From NCBI RefSeq assembly GCF_014203225.1, contig NZ_JACHIO010000010.1, positions 124,001 through 188,000 on the forward strand: a stretch of 64,000 bases of DNA, written 5' to 3'. Below are positions 34,934 through 43,408 of this stretch, piece by piece. Every line of letters begins with the position of its first letter. Position 1 is the stretch's first letter. The notes under the pieces are model-generated. The model saw only the letters and a program-made list of their open reading frames with translations. It did no database searches and was not told where the DNA came from. Made by a program: the position numbers and the translations under genes. Source of the DNA: Granulicella mallensis. Its GTDB lineage: Bacteria > Acidobacteriota > Terriglobia > Terriglobales > Acidobacteriaceae.

Positions 34934-36400
34934 ATGGCGAAGCATGTGCATTTGATTGGGGTGTGTGGAACGGCGATGGCGTCGCTGGCAGGGATGTTGC
35001 GGGCGCAGGGACATCGTGTCACGGGCTCGGACATGGCGGCGTATCCTCCGATGAGCGATCAGCTGCGGGCGATGGGGATTCCCATCATGGAGCCTTATAG
35101 CGAGAAGAATCTCGACCCGCGGCCGGACCTTGTGGTGGTCGGCAATGCGATCTCGCGCGGCAATCCGGAGCTGGAGCGTGTGCTGGATGAGCGGATTCCC
35201 ATGACGTCGATGGCTGCCTTGATTCACGATGAGTTTCTGCAGGATCGTGAGTCCCTGGTCGTCTGCGGAACGCATGGCAAGACGACCACGACCAGCATGC
35301 TGGCGTGGATCTATGAGACGGCAGGGATTAGGGAACAGGGATTAGGGATTAGGGAAGACGACGCTGCAAGGTGGACCCCATCGTTTTTGATTGGGGGCGT
35401 GGCGGAGAACTTTGGCACGAGCTTCCGGGTGCAGGAGGGCACGCGGCCCTTCATCCTTGAAGGCGATGAGTATGACACGGCGTTCTTCGACAAGGGGCCG
35501 AAGTTTTTGCACTACTTTCCCGATGCCGCCATCCTGACGCATGTCGAGTTCGATCACGCGGACATCTATACGGACTTGAATGCGGTCAAGACGGCCTTCA
35601 AACGCATGGTGAATCTCATCCCTCGGCGTGGCCGGCTATTGGCTTTCGATGGCAGCGAAAACGTGACTGAGTGTGCGGCGAAGGCGTTTTGCGCGGTGGA
35701 ACGCTATGGCTTCAAGGAAGATTCGTATTGGCAGGCTGTCGATATGAAGCATGAGGGCGTCGTCACCACCTGGACGCTGTTGCGCGGTGGAGTGGAGTTT
35801 GCGAAGCTGCGGCTGCCGATGGCCGGCGAGCACAATGCACTGAATGCCACGGCTGCGGCTGCGCTGGCCGCAGGGCAGGGTATTCCTGTGGAGGCAATCG
35901 TCGAAGCGCTGGCTACCTTCAAGAGCGTGAAGCGGCGGCTCGAGGTGCGGGCCGAGGTGGCTGGTGTGACGGTGATTGACGACTTTGCGCATCATCCGAC
36001 GGCTATTCGCGAGACCTTGCGAGCGCTGAAGAGCGCCTATGCGGGGCGGCGGTTGTGGGCTGTGCTCGAACCGCGTTCCAATACGCTGCGTCGCAACGTC
36101 TTTGAGCGTGAGCTGGTGGAGAGCCTCTCGCTGGCAGACGAAGTGGTACTGGCGGGAGTCTTTAAGAGCGATGCGATTCCGGTGTTGGAGCGGTTGGAGC
36201 CGGAGCATGTTGTCGATGCGTTGAATGCGAGACAGGTTCCTGCGGTGCTGTGTGCCGATGCCGATGCGATTGTGGCGGAGGTTACGCCGCGAGTGCGCGC
36301 CGGAGATGTGGTGGCGATCCTGTCGAATGGCGGTTTTGGCGGGATTTATACCAAGTTGCCGCAGGCGCTGGAGGCTGCTGTAGCGGGATCGCTGCTCTAG
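34934..36400 (+). CDS. mpl: UDP-N-acetylmuramate:L-Ala-gamma-D-Glu-meso-DAP ligase (Mpl)
   Basis: A 488-aa Mur ligase that reattaches recycled tripeptide to UDP-MurNAc. N-terminal IGVCGTAMASLAGML, the P-loop GTHGKTTTT (112-120), and EGDEYDTAFFDKGPKF with LEFDHAD-type LTHVEFDHAD are Mpl-specific and distinguish it from MurC. Residues 131-149 (GIREQGLGIRE and the next eight) are not in the family alignment I recall, where the chain passes from ETAG to SFLIGG with one or two residues. This insert is encoded by a repeat at 35323-35356. Its stop TAG shares CTAG with the convergent gene. Confidence 0.93.
   Translation: MAKHVHLIGVCGTAMASLAGMLRAQGHRVTGSDMAAYPPMSDQLRAMGIPIMEPYSEKNLDPRPDLVVVGNAISRGNPELERVLDERIPMTSMAALIHDEFLQDRESLVVCGTHGKTTTTSMLAWIYETAGIREQGLGIREDDAARWTPSFLIGGVAENFGTSFRVQEGTRPFILEGDEYDTAFFDKGPKFLHYFPDAAILTHVEFDHADIYTDLNAVKTAFKRMVNLIPRRGRLLAFDGSENVTECAAKAFCAVERYGFKEDSYWQAVDMKHEGVVTTWTLLRGGVEFAKLRLPMAGEHNALNATAAAALAAGQGIPVEAIVEALATFKSVKRRLEVRAEVAGVTVIDDFAHHPTAIRETLRALKSAYAGRRLWAVLEPRSNTLRRNVFERELVESLSLADEVVLAGVFKSDAIPVLERLEPEHVVDALNARQVPAVLCADADAIVAEVTPRVRAGDVVAILSNGGFGGIYTKLPQALEAAVAGSLL
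35323..35356. repeat. AGGGATTAGGGA short repeat inside mpl
   Basis: Units AGGGATTAGGGAACAGGG then ATTAGGGATTAGGGA are read in frame as GIREQGLGIRE of mpl. The same words occur in intergenic repeats at 19401-19427, 19721-19757, 51316-51336 and 51715-51765. It lies just past the P-loop helix of the ligase. Confidence 0.75.
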
Positions 36401-37056
36401 TAGTAAACGGCACAACCTCGCGCTTCCAGTGTGGCGATCCACTCCGGAAACACGAAGTCGGTGACCCAGCGGAGATCGAGTTTCTCCAGTCGCGGCAGTT
36501 CAGCGACCGAGGCGGGCAGATGCTCAATTGGGTTTCCACGGAGATCGAGTTGGCGGAGTTCGCGCAGCGCCGAGATTGCGTCAGGTAGTCTGGTCAGCTT
36601 GTTGTTCCTGAGATGAAGCTCGCGCAGTTGGGAGAGCTGTCCAAACGATTCAGGCAATGAGGCAATGGCATTGTCTGTGACCCGGAGTTCGATGAGGCTT
36701 GCCATGCCGCTGACGCATTCAGGAAATGCTTCGAAGGCGTTGCTGCTGATGTTCAAGTAGCGCAACCGCGTCAGCCCTGCGAATGTAGCTGGCAGCGAGG
36801 CGAGACGATTGTCGTGCAGGTAAAGAAAGTCGGTCAGGTGAGGTAGCTGTCCGAGGGATACTGGAACCTGTGTGAGCTGGTTGTGCCCCAGATCAATCAT
36901 GCGGAGTTCCTGGAGCTGTCCGATCTGGTCAGGGATCGAAGAGAGGTCGTTGTCAGCCAGGATCAGGGCTTCAAGTTCGTGTTGCTCCCAGACGTACTCG
37001 GGGACGGACCCGAGGTGCTTCTTCCAGAGGTTCAGCGTCTTTGCTATATCTCTCAA
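36397..37056 (-). CDS. Leucine-rich repeat protein
   Basis: A 219-aa protein made of about seven leucine-rich repeats with a 23-residue period (LxxLxLxxNxLxxLP), preceded by a short helical cap MRDIAKTLNLWKKHLG and ended by a capping segment. No signal peptide is seen, so it is probably cytosolic; LRRs act as binding platforms. Start TTG 37056 follows AGGATGAATCC. Its TAG stop lies in the same CTAG palindrome as the mpl stop on the other strand. Confidence 0.88.
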   Translation of the reverse strand: MRDIAKTLNLWKKHLGSVPEYVWEQHELEALILADNDLSSIPDQIGQLQELRMIDLGHNQLTQVPVSLGQLPHLTDFLYLHDNRLASLPATFAGLTRLRYLNISSNAFEAFPECVSGMASLIELRVTDNAIASLPESFGQLSQLRELHLRNNKLTRLPDAISALRELRQLDLRGNPIEHLPASVAELPRLEKLDLRWVTDFVFPEWIATLEARGCAVYY

Positions 37057-37154
37057 GGATTCATCCTAATGGCTCTTTTATGACCGATGAGAGGGAACAG
37101 GCATAAGAGAGAAGTTGAATCGGGCCACTGGAGAGCACGATATCCTAAAGGAAC

Positions 37155-37859
37155 ATGTTTGCTGCTCTTCGGATGTTGTTTGTGTTCGTAACTTTAGGCG
37201 TGCCGGCTGCGCTGGTGGGAATTCCGTGGTCAGCCCTGCGGGGTAACTTCCGCGCCATGTACCGGTGGGGAATGGGAACGGCCCGTTTGGGCATACGCGC
37301 GGCGGGAATTCGTGTGCGTATCGAGGGCCTGGAAAATATCCCACAAGGCCGCTCCTGCATCTTCATGAGCAATCACGTGTCGAACCTCGACGCGCCGGTG
37401 TTGCTGCCCTCCATTCCGGGTATGGCCAGTGTGTTTCTGAAGAAAGAGCTGATGCGCATCCCGCTGTTGGGAACGGCGATGCGTATGGGAAAGTATGTTC
37501 CGGTGTCGCGCGGGCACTCTAGAGAAGAGGCCCGCAAGAGCGTAGAAGCCGCAGCAGACGCGTTGCGTTCAGGCATGCACATCTTCGTGTTTCCTGAGGG
37601 GACGCGATCGCCGGATGGAAAGCTGTTGCCCTTCAAAAAAGGCGCGTTTTTTCTGGCGGCGGAGACAGGGGCGCCCATGGTTCCAATCGTGATTCGTGGA
37701 ACCGAACGCATGATGAGCAAAGGCAGCTTGAAGGTTATCCCCGGCGAGGTAGTTGTGCGATTTCTTCCGGTGATGGAGCCTGAGGACTTCGCCACACGCG
37801 AAGAGTTGATGGCTGCTGTGCGCGGTGAGATGGAACGGGCCCTGGCACAGGGGATTTGA
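37155..37859 (+). CDS. plsC: 1-acyl-sn-glycerol-3-phosphate acyltransferase
   Basis: A 234-aa membrane-bound acyltransferase of phospholipid synthesis. It shows the HX4D motif (NHVSNLDAP, residues 74-82), the FPEGTRSPDG motif near 142 and the conserved PIVIRGTE block near 175. An N-terminal hydrophobic segment (3-24) anchors it. Full length; no partner genes next to it. Confidence 0.94.
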   Translation: MFAALRMLFVFVTLGVPAALVGIPWSALRGNFRAMYRWGMGTARLGIRAAGIRVRIEGLENIPQGRSCIFMSNHVSNLDAPVLLPSIPGMASVFLKKELMRIPLLGTAMRMGKYVPVSRGHSREEARKSVEAAADALRSGMHIFVFPEGTRSPDGKLLPFKKGAFFLAAETGAPMVPIVIRGTERMMSKGSLKVIPGEVVVRFLPVMEPEDFATREELMAAVRGEMERALAQGI

Positions 37860-37863
37860 TTCA

Positions 37864-37896
37864 GCTACGAGCAACGAGGCGTTGAGTGGCGAGGGA
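37864..37896. repeat. CGAG-type degenerate short repeat between plsC and the SPOR gene
   Basis: The run AGCTACGAGCAACGAGGCG then TTGAGTGGCGAGGGAG lies between the convergent stops of plsC and the SPOR gene. Fourth member of the family noted at 2915, 17009 and 34000. Confidence 0.45.
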
Positions 37897-37897
37897 G

Positions 37898-38596
37898 TTA
37901 CTTGACGATGGCGTTGTAGCCGTCGGCGAGCAGGCGTTGGCGCATGGCGTCTGCGTCCTTGTGATTGCTGAAGGGGCCGACCTGAATATGGATCAGCTTA
38001 TCCTGTGGCTCGCTATGGGCTGCGACGGTATACCCCTTACGCTGCAGCGCGCCGACCAGCAGACTGGCGTCTTCCTGATGGGAGACGGCGGCTACCTGTA
38101 CAACGAAGGAGCCTGCTGGAGTTGTCGAGGGAGTCGGTGGAGGCGTTGGGTGACTGCTGGAAGCTGACTCGGATACAGGAGCCGGCTTTTTGGCGGGGAC
38201 AGGCGTCTCGGTCGCAGTTGTCGTAACCGGGACATGAACGGGTGCTGCGGGCCGTGGGCTGGGTGCTTCCGGCGTATCCTCTGTGTCGTCTGATTCGTTC
38301 GTTGCGGCTACCGGTTTAATCGCAGGAGCGTTTGTGTGACCCGCTGGAGAGCCTGCCGCGGGTTTGAAGGTATTGAATGTGGTCGAGGAAGCATCGGAGG
38401 TATCCGATGTGTCGGACGCGGCGGATACAGGAGGGGCCGATTTATGGCCCATGTTGTAGCCGAAGGCGAAAAACAGCGCGCACAACAAAGCAAGACCGAA
38501 AAAAATACCGAGAACTGAACCTGTACCCAGGGTCAGTTCCCGATGGTTTTGCCGGCCTTGGAGATCGTCATCGTCGTCGTCAAGAAGGTGACTCAT
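37898..38596 (-). CDS. SPOR-domain membrane protein
   Basis: A 232-aa bitopic protein. A short cytosolic tail with LLDDDDDDLQGRQ, one membrane helix (about 28-48), and a long Ser/Thr/Pro/Ala linker lead to a C-terminal SPOR domain (155-232: FVVQVAAVSHQEDASLLVGA). SPOR domains bind denuded glycan strands at the division septum, so a role in cell division or septal murein is likely. It lies 23 bases downstream of the beta-barrel gene. Confidence 0.9.
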   Translation of the reverse strand: MSHLLDDDDDDLQGRQNHRELTLGTGSVLGIFFGLALLCALFFAFGYNMGHKSAPPVSAASDTSDTSDASSTTFNTFKPAAGSPAGHTNAPAIKPVAATNESDDTEDTPEAPSPRPAAPVHVPVTTTATETPVPAKKPAPVSESASSSHPTPPPTPSTTPAGSFVVQVAAVSHQEDASLLVGALQRKGYTVAAHSEPQDKLIHIQVGPFSNHKDADAMRQRLLADGYNAIVK

Positions 38597-38619
38597 GGAA
38601 GTATGAAGACTCCGGAAGA

Positions 38620-39300
38620 TCAGAAGCGCATATAAAAGCCGACAGTGGGCTCGGATGTGATGGTGTGCTGCTTGATCGTGTAATAGTTCTGGCCGAAGTC
38701 GGGAGCCAGGTAGAAGAGTTGGCGGAAGGAGGCGCGCAGGCCGAAGTGGCTGGAGAAGTACTCCTGCTGGATGCCCGCCGAATAGTAGTAGGTGGCACGA
38801 GCCTGAGCCTGCGAGGTCAAGCTTTCACCGCCGTGCAGGGTCGGTTTGAATTCTGTAGTACCCAGACCCGCAGAGACAAAGGGTTGAAAGCCGAAGATGT
38901 GGTGGGCGGGGGTGACGATGTAGCCGAGAGTGTATTCGTTAGCGCCCGTTTGAACGGCGATCGGGGGCTGTGGATACGAGAAGTTCTCGGTATAGCGGGC
39001 ATAGCCGAAGTTGAACTCGAAGCCGACGAGGGGTTTCACGATATAGCGAATGTTGACCAGAGCGCCGACGGTGTTGGAGGGCTGCTGCGTGAGGAAGCAG
39101 GGCAGCGTTGGGGCGCAGTCTGGCGCATCGGGACGAAGAACCGGCCCGGAGACGGTCTTGTTGAAGATGCCAGCGCCGCTGATGCCGAGGTCGAGGCGGG
39201 AGAGATGACGGTCGAGCGCCGACACCTGCTGAGCGCCGGCGTTGCCGAACGTGGATGCCAATAAGGCTGCGGCGAGGAAGAGCGAAACTTTGCGAATCAA
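38620..39300 (-). CDS. Outer membrane beta-barrel protein
   Basis: A protein of about 226 aa with a signal peptide (KVSLFLAAALLASTFGNAGA) and alternating strands characteristic of an OmpA/OmpW-like eight-stranded barrel, ending in an aromatic residue (VGFYMRF). The frame is open to 39717, but that part lies over the NfeD-like gene. I start at TTG 39300, which overlaps the upstream stop as TTGA with GGAG about 10 bases before. Function unknown; probably a surface porin-like protein. Confidence 0.75.
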   Translation of the reverse strand: MIRKVSLFLAAALLASTFGNAGAQQVSALDRHLSRLDLGISGAGIFNKTVSGPVLRPDAPDCAPTLPCFLTQQPSNTVGALVNIRYIVKPLVGFEFNFGYARYTENFSYPQPPIAVQTGANEYTLGYIVTPAHHIFGFQPFVSAGLGTTEFKPTLHGGESLTSQAQARATYYYSAGIQQEYFSSHFGLRASFRQLFYLAPDFGQNYYTIKQHTITSEPTVGFYMRF

Positions 39301-39797
39301 GACTTGAGGGCTCCGGGGCGCGAAGTGCGCGCTCGTTCTAAGTCTAAACCCTTGTTGGCTCGGGCGCGGCGGGCTAGACGGGTGAGTAGTGAGGTTCCTG
39401 CTCCCAGGATGAGACCGCAGCCCGTGGCAACGGCGACATGGACGTGAGGTTTGACTGCTCCGGCGGTGAGGTGCAGGAAGCCAAAGATCAGGGCAGCGGT
39501 TGCTGAAACTGCAAGTAGCAGAGGCGTTTGACGCAGCAGGTCGAGCAGCAGCAGGCTTATAGCGATAGCCATAAGGACGACGCCGGAGACATTTATAGGC
39601 GAATGGAGGAGTGCTGCAATGGCCAATAGCGTCATCAGGAGACCTACCGCGCCAGGGAAGATCGATCCAGGCCGATTGAGTTCGAGATAGATCATCAGCA
39701 AGCCGAGGGTGAAGCAAAGGATGGCTGTGTCCGGAGAGAGCGGAAGCCGCGGAGCGATTGCCATGGCGGTGCTGGCGAAATACAAGGGGATCTCCAC
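39297..39797 (-). CDS. NfeD-like membrane protein
   Basis: A 166-aa inner-membrane protein with four to five helices and the NfeD motif LELNRPGSIFPGAVGLL near residue 38. NfeD proteins partner with ClpP-class or SPFH membrane proteases; here the protease half and the soluble OB-fold are missing, so it is a membrane-only member. Its stop overlaps the start of the beta-barrel gene. Confidence 0.82.
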   Translation of the reverse strand: MEIPLYFASTAMAIAPRLPLSPDTAILCFTLGLLMIYLELNRPGSIFPGAVGLLMTLLAIAALLHSPINVSGVVLMAIAISLLLLDLLRQTPLLLAVSATAALIFGFLHLTAGAVKPHVHVAVATGCGLILGAGTSLLTRLARRARANKGLDLERARTSRPGALKS

Positions 39798-39846
39798 TTC
39801 GCTACGCTCAGGTCAAATATAAGAAATTCAGTGCGAGCCCATCCGT

Positions 39847-41451
39847 CTACGGGATACTTTGACCGCGCTGCTGAAGGTTCTGGCGCAAGGCCTGCGCGGC
39901 GGTGTTGGAGGGCTCAAGGCTCAGGGCTCGCGATACGTCGTCGGCGCAGCCAGCCAGAAGATTGTCTGCGAGATCGAGCCGCGCAAGGACGAGATAGGCG
40001 GTGGCGCTTGGCTGAATCTTGAGAGACTTGCGAGCCTCATCGCGAGCTTCTGCAGCATTGCCGCTGGCTTCTCGGACCTGGGCCAGGCCGACGTGGGCGG
40101 CGGCGCTGTTCGGGTCGGCCGTTAGAGCGGATTGAAACTCGCCTTCGGCTTCCGGCAGCAGGCCCTGGGCCAGATAATCGCGGCCAAGCTGGGTGTACTC
40201 GGTCGCCTGCTGTGCCGGAGGAAGCGTGGCCATGCGTGCCGCGCGCATCTGGTCGAGCTGGAAGGCGGCCTGGCGGAGACCGGCCTCCGAGTAGTTGCGG
40301 CGGATGCGCTCGACAGGGCTGAAGGAGTTGGTGGCGCTGTCGGTGAGCTTCGTTCCGGCAGGAACGAGGCTGAGGTGAGCCCGCAGCGATCCGGCTTCGT
40401 TGTCGTTCGGCTTGAGCTTCAGGGCGGCGTCAGCTTCTTTGAGCGCGCCAGCGGTGTCTCCACGGCGAAAGAGGGCGATAGCGAGGTTGTAGTGATAGTC
40501 CTCGTCGGAGGGGTCGGCTGTCGAGGCCCTCTGGAAGAAGGCCGCACCGTCTTTGCCCTGACGGCTAAGCGCTACGGCCTGATCGTTGACCACTTCCGGC
40601 AAAGGAAGCCTTGTGGCCACGAAGGCGAAGGCCTGTTCAGCGGCTGCATAGTTGGCGGAGTTGAAGTGGGCTAGTCCGAGATAGAAGTTGGCTTCCAGTG
40701 CAAGGCGATCGCTGTGCGGCACCTTCGCGAGGGTCGCTGCGGCGGCAGGGAAGTTGCGTACCGTGTACTGTTCTTTGCCGAGCGCCAATAGAGCTGCTGC
40801 GTAATCGGGCACGATGGCCACCGCTGCCTGCAGCCGCTTGATGCGCTCATCGGCTGCGGGAGCGTTGGTGCCGCGAATGTAGTTCTCGAAGGCGGAGAGT
40901 GGGACGGCGCCGGGCGCGGCAATGAAGGTGCCTTCGGCCACATTGAAATGAGGATCGATGTTTCGTGCGACCTTCCATGCGATGGCGTTTTCGGCGTCGA
41001 AGAGCCGATTGAGCGGGGCACCGTCTTCGATGGGCGCGGTAAGGCTGAGCGCATCGACGGAGAGGACTCGGGCCTGAATGGAGATCTGGTCGTTCGCGAT
41101 GTTGTAGCTGCCGACGATGACATAGTTCGCATCAAGCTGCTGTGCGATTTTGATCGTGGTGGCGCGTGAGGGCTTGAAGCCAGCCGGCAGCCCGAGGTGA
41201 TCGAAGGCGAAGAGCCGGTCGTCGTGAGAGATGGTGAGGAAGCCGGCAGAGGTAAGGCGCTTGCTCAGGGTGTCCGGGAAGGAATCGCCGACCCAGTTGA
41301 GGGAGGGATTGCCAGAGCGATTGTCGAAGGGAAGGACAAGAACCACGCGGCCGCCGGCCTGCTGGGACTGTGCTAACGCCGGAGCGGCGAGGGAGGCGAA
41401 GATCGCCGTGAGAGCGAGGATCAGGGCGAAGGGCTTCGACAAGGACCGCAT
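39847..41451 (-). CDS. Exported TPR protein with TolB/FlgO-like N-terminal domain
   Basis: A 534-aa protein. Signal peptide 1-28 (ending PALAQ) is followed by a TolB/FlgO-like domain (VLVLPFDNRSGNPSLNWVGD, about 36-150), then about eight tetratricopeptide repeats (200-525; example RRGDTAGALKEADAALKLKP). Likely periplasmic and acting as a scaffold. Partners are unknown, and the next gene upstream (Uma2) is not related in function. Confidence 0.83.
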   Translation of the reverse strand: MRSLSKPFALILALTAIFASLAAPALAQSQQAGGRVVLVLPFDNRSGNPSLNWVGDSFPDTLSKRLTSAGFLTISHDDRLFAFDHLGLPAGFKPSRATTIKIAQQLDANYVIVGSYNIANDQISIQARVLSVDALSLTAPIEDGAPLNRLFDAENAIAWKVARNIDPHFNVAEGTFIAAPGAVPLSAFENYIRGTNAPAADERIKRLQAAVAIVPDYAAALLALGKEQYTVRNFPAAAATLAKVPHSDRLALEANFYLGLAHFNSANYAAAEQAFAFVATRLPLPEVVNDQAVALSRQGKDGAAFFQRASTADPSDEDYHYNLAIALFRRGDTAGALKEADAALKLKPNDNEAGSLRAHLSLVPAGTKLTDSATNSFSPVERIRRNYSEAGLRQAAFQLDQMRAARMATLPPAQQATEYTQLGRDYLAQGLLPEAEGEFQSALTADPNSAAAHVGLAQVREASGNAAEARDEARKSLKIQPSATAYLVLARLDLADNLLAGCADDVSRALSLEPSNTAAQALRQNLQQRGQSIP

Positions 41452-41459
41452 TAGGTCGA

Positions 41460-42005
41460 TTATAGGCGGTCGGCGGCGACAAATTTCTTGTCGAGTTTCG
41501 CAAACGCTTCCGTGAGGTCGACGTGGATAGGGGTCCCGGGGACGGTGAGGTTCGTGAAATCGGCTTCGTGCAGGCCTGTGGCGTCGAAGGTATAGGCGAT
41601 GCGGCGGAGCGGATCGATAAGCCAGATGTTTTGTACGCCCATCGAGAGGTAGTCGGCGAGTACTTCCTTTGCACGTGAGATACGGTCTTCAGGCGAGAGA
41701 ATTTCAATGCAAAGGAGGGGCGGAGTGGCTGTGACCTGTTCGCGAGGTGCATCGCTGCGCAGTATGGCTACGTCACAAACCCGCACACGATCTGATGTAA
41801 CACGGATGCGTTGTTCTACAACGGCATCCGTACCCCAGGACTCCTCGTTGAGGGTGAAAACAAAATAGAAGAAGCCTTGAATTTTTCTGTGCTCGTATTC
41901 GCCCAAGTGGCGCTCCTCGATCTCGCCATCCACGAAATCGGCGTCGGGGTGATAGCTGGTGCGGAGGTACTCGTCGATGGAGAGCAGCGCGGGTGTGGTC
42001 GCCAT
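41460..42005 (-). CDS. Uma2-family restriction endonuclease-like protein
   Basis: A 181-aa PD-(D/E)XK nuclease-fold protein of the Uma2 (DUF820) family. The core motifs are FVDGEIEER near 20, LLCIEILSPEDRISRAKEVLADYLSMG (about 97-122) and IWLIDP. The family is multiplied in cyanobacteria and acidobacteria, often beside mobile elements, and the role is not settled. It lies between murA and the TPR gene on the minus strand. Confidence 0.9.
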   Translation of the reverse strand: MATTPALLSIDEYLRTSYHPDADFVDGEIEERHLGEYEHRKIQGFFYFVFTLNEESWGTDAVVEQRIRVTSDRVRVCDVAILRSDAPREQVTATPPLLCIEILSPEDRISRAKEVLADYLSMGVQNIWLIDPLRRIAYTFDATGLHEADFTNLTVPGTPIHVDLTEAFAKLDKKFVAADRL

Positions 42006-42049
42006 TGGATACCTCTAGAGAAATTATGCGCCGGGGATGGGGCCTTCGG

Positions 42050-43330
<1,281 letters not shown>

Positions 43331-43408
43331 CTGTACAGTCTACGAAAGGGGGATGAGGAAACGGGTGCCGAAGTTGGTGCAGGGGCAAAAGAGGCCTGGT
43401 TGACTGGT

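Noticed and set aside
39301..39717. N-terminal extension of the beta-barrel gene
   Set aside because: It overlaps the NfeD-like gene in another frame and a signal peptide begins right at TTG 39300.
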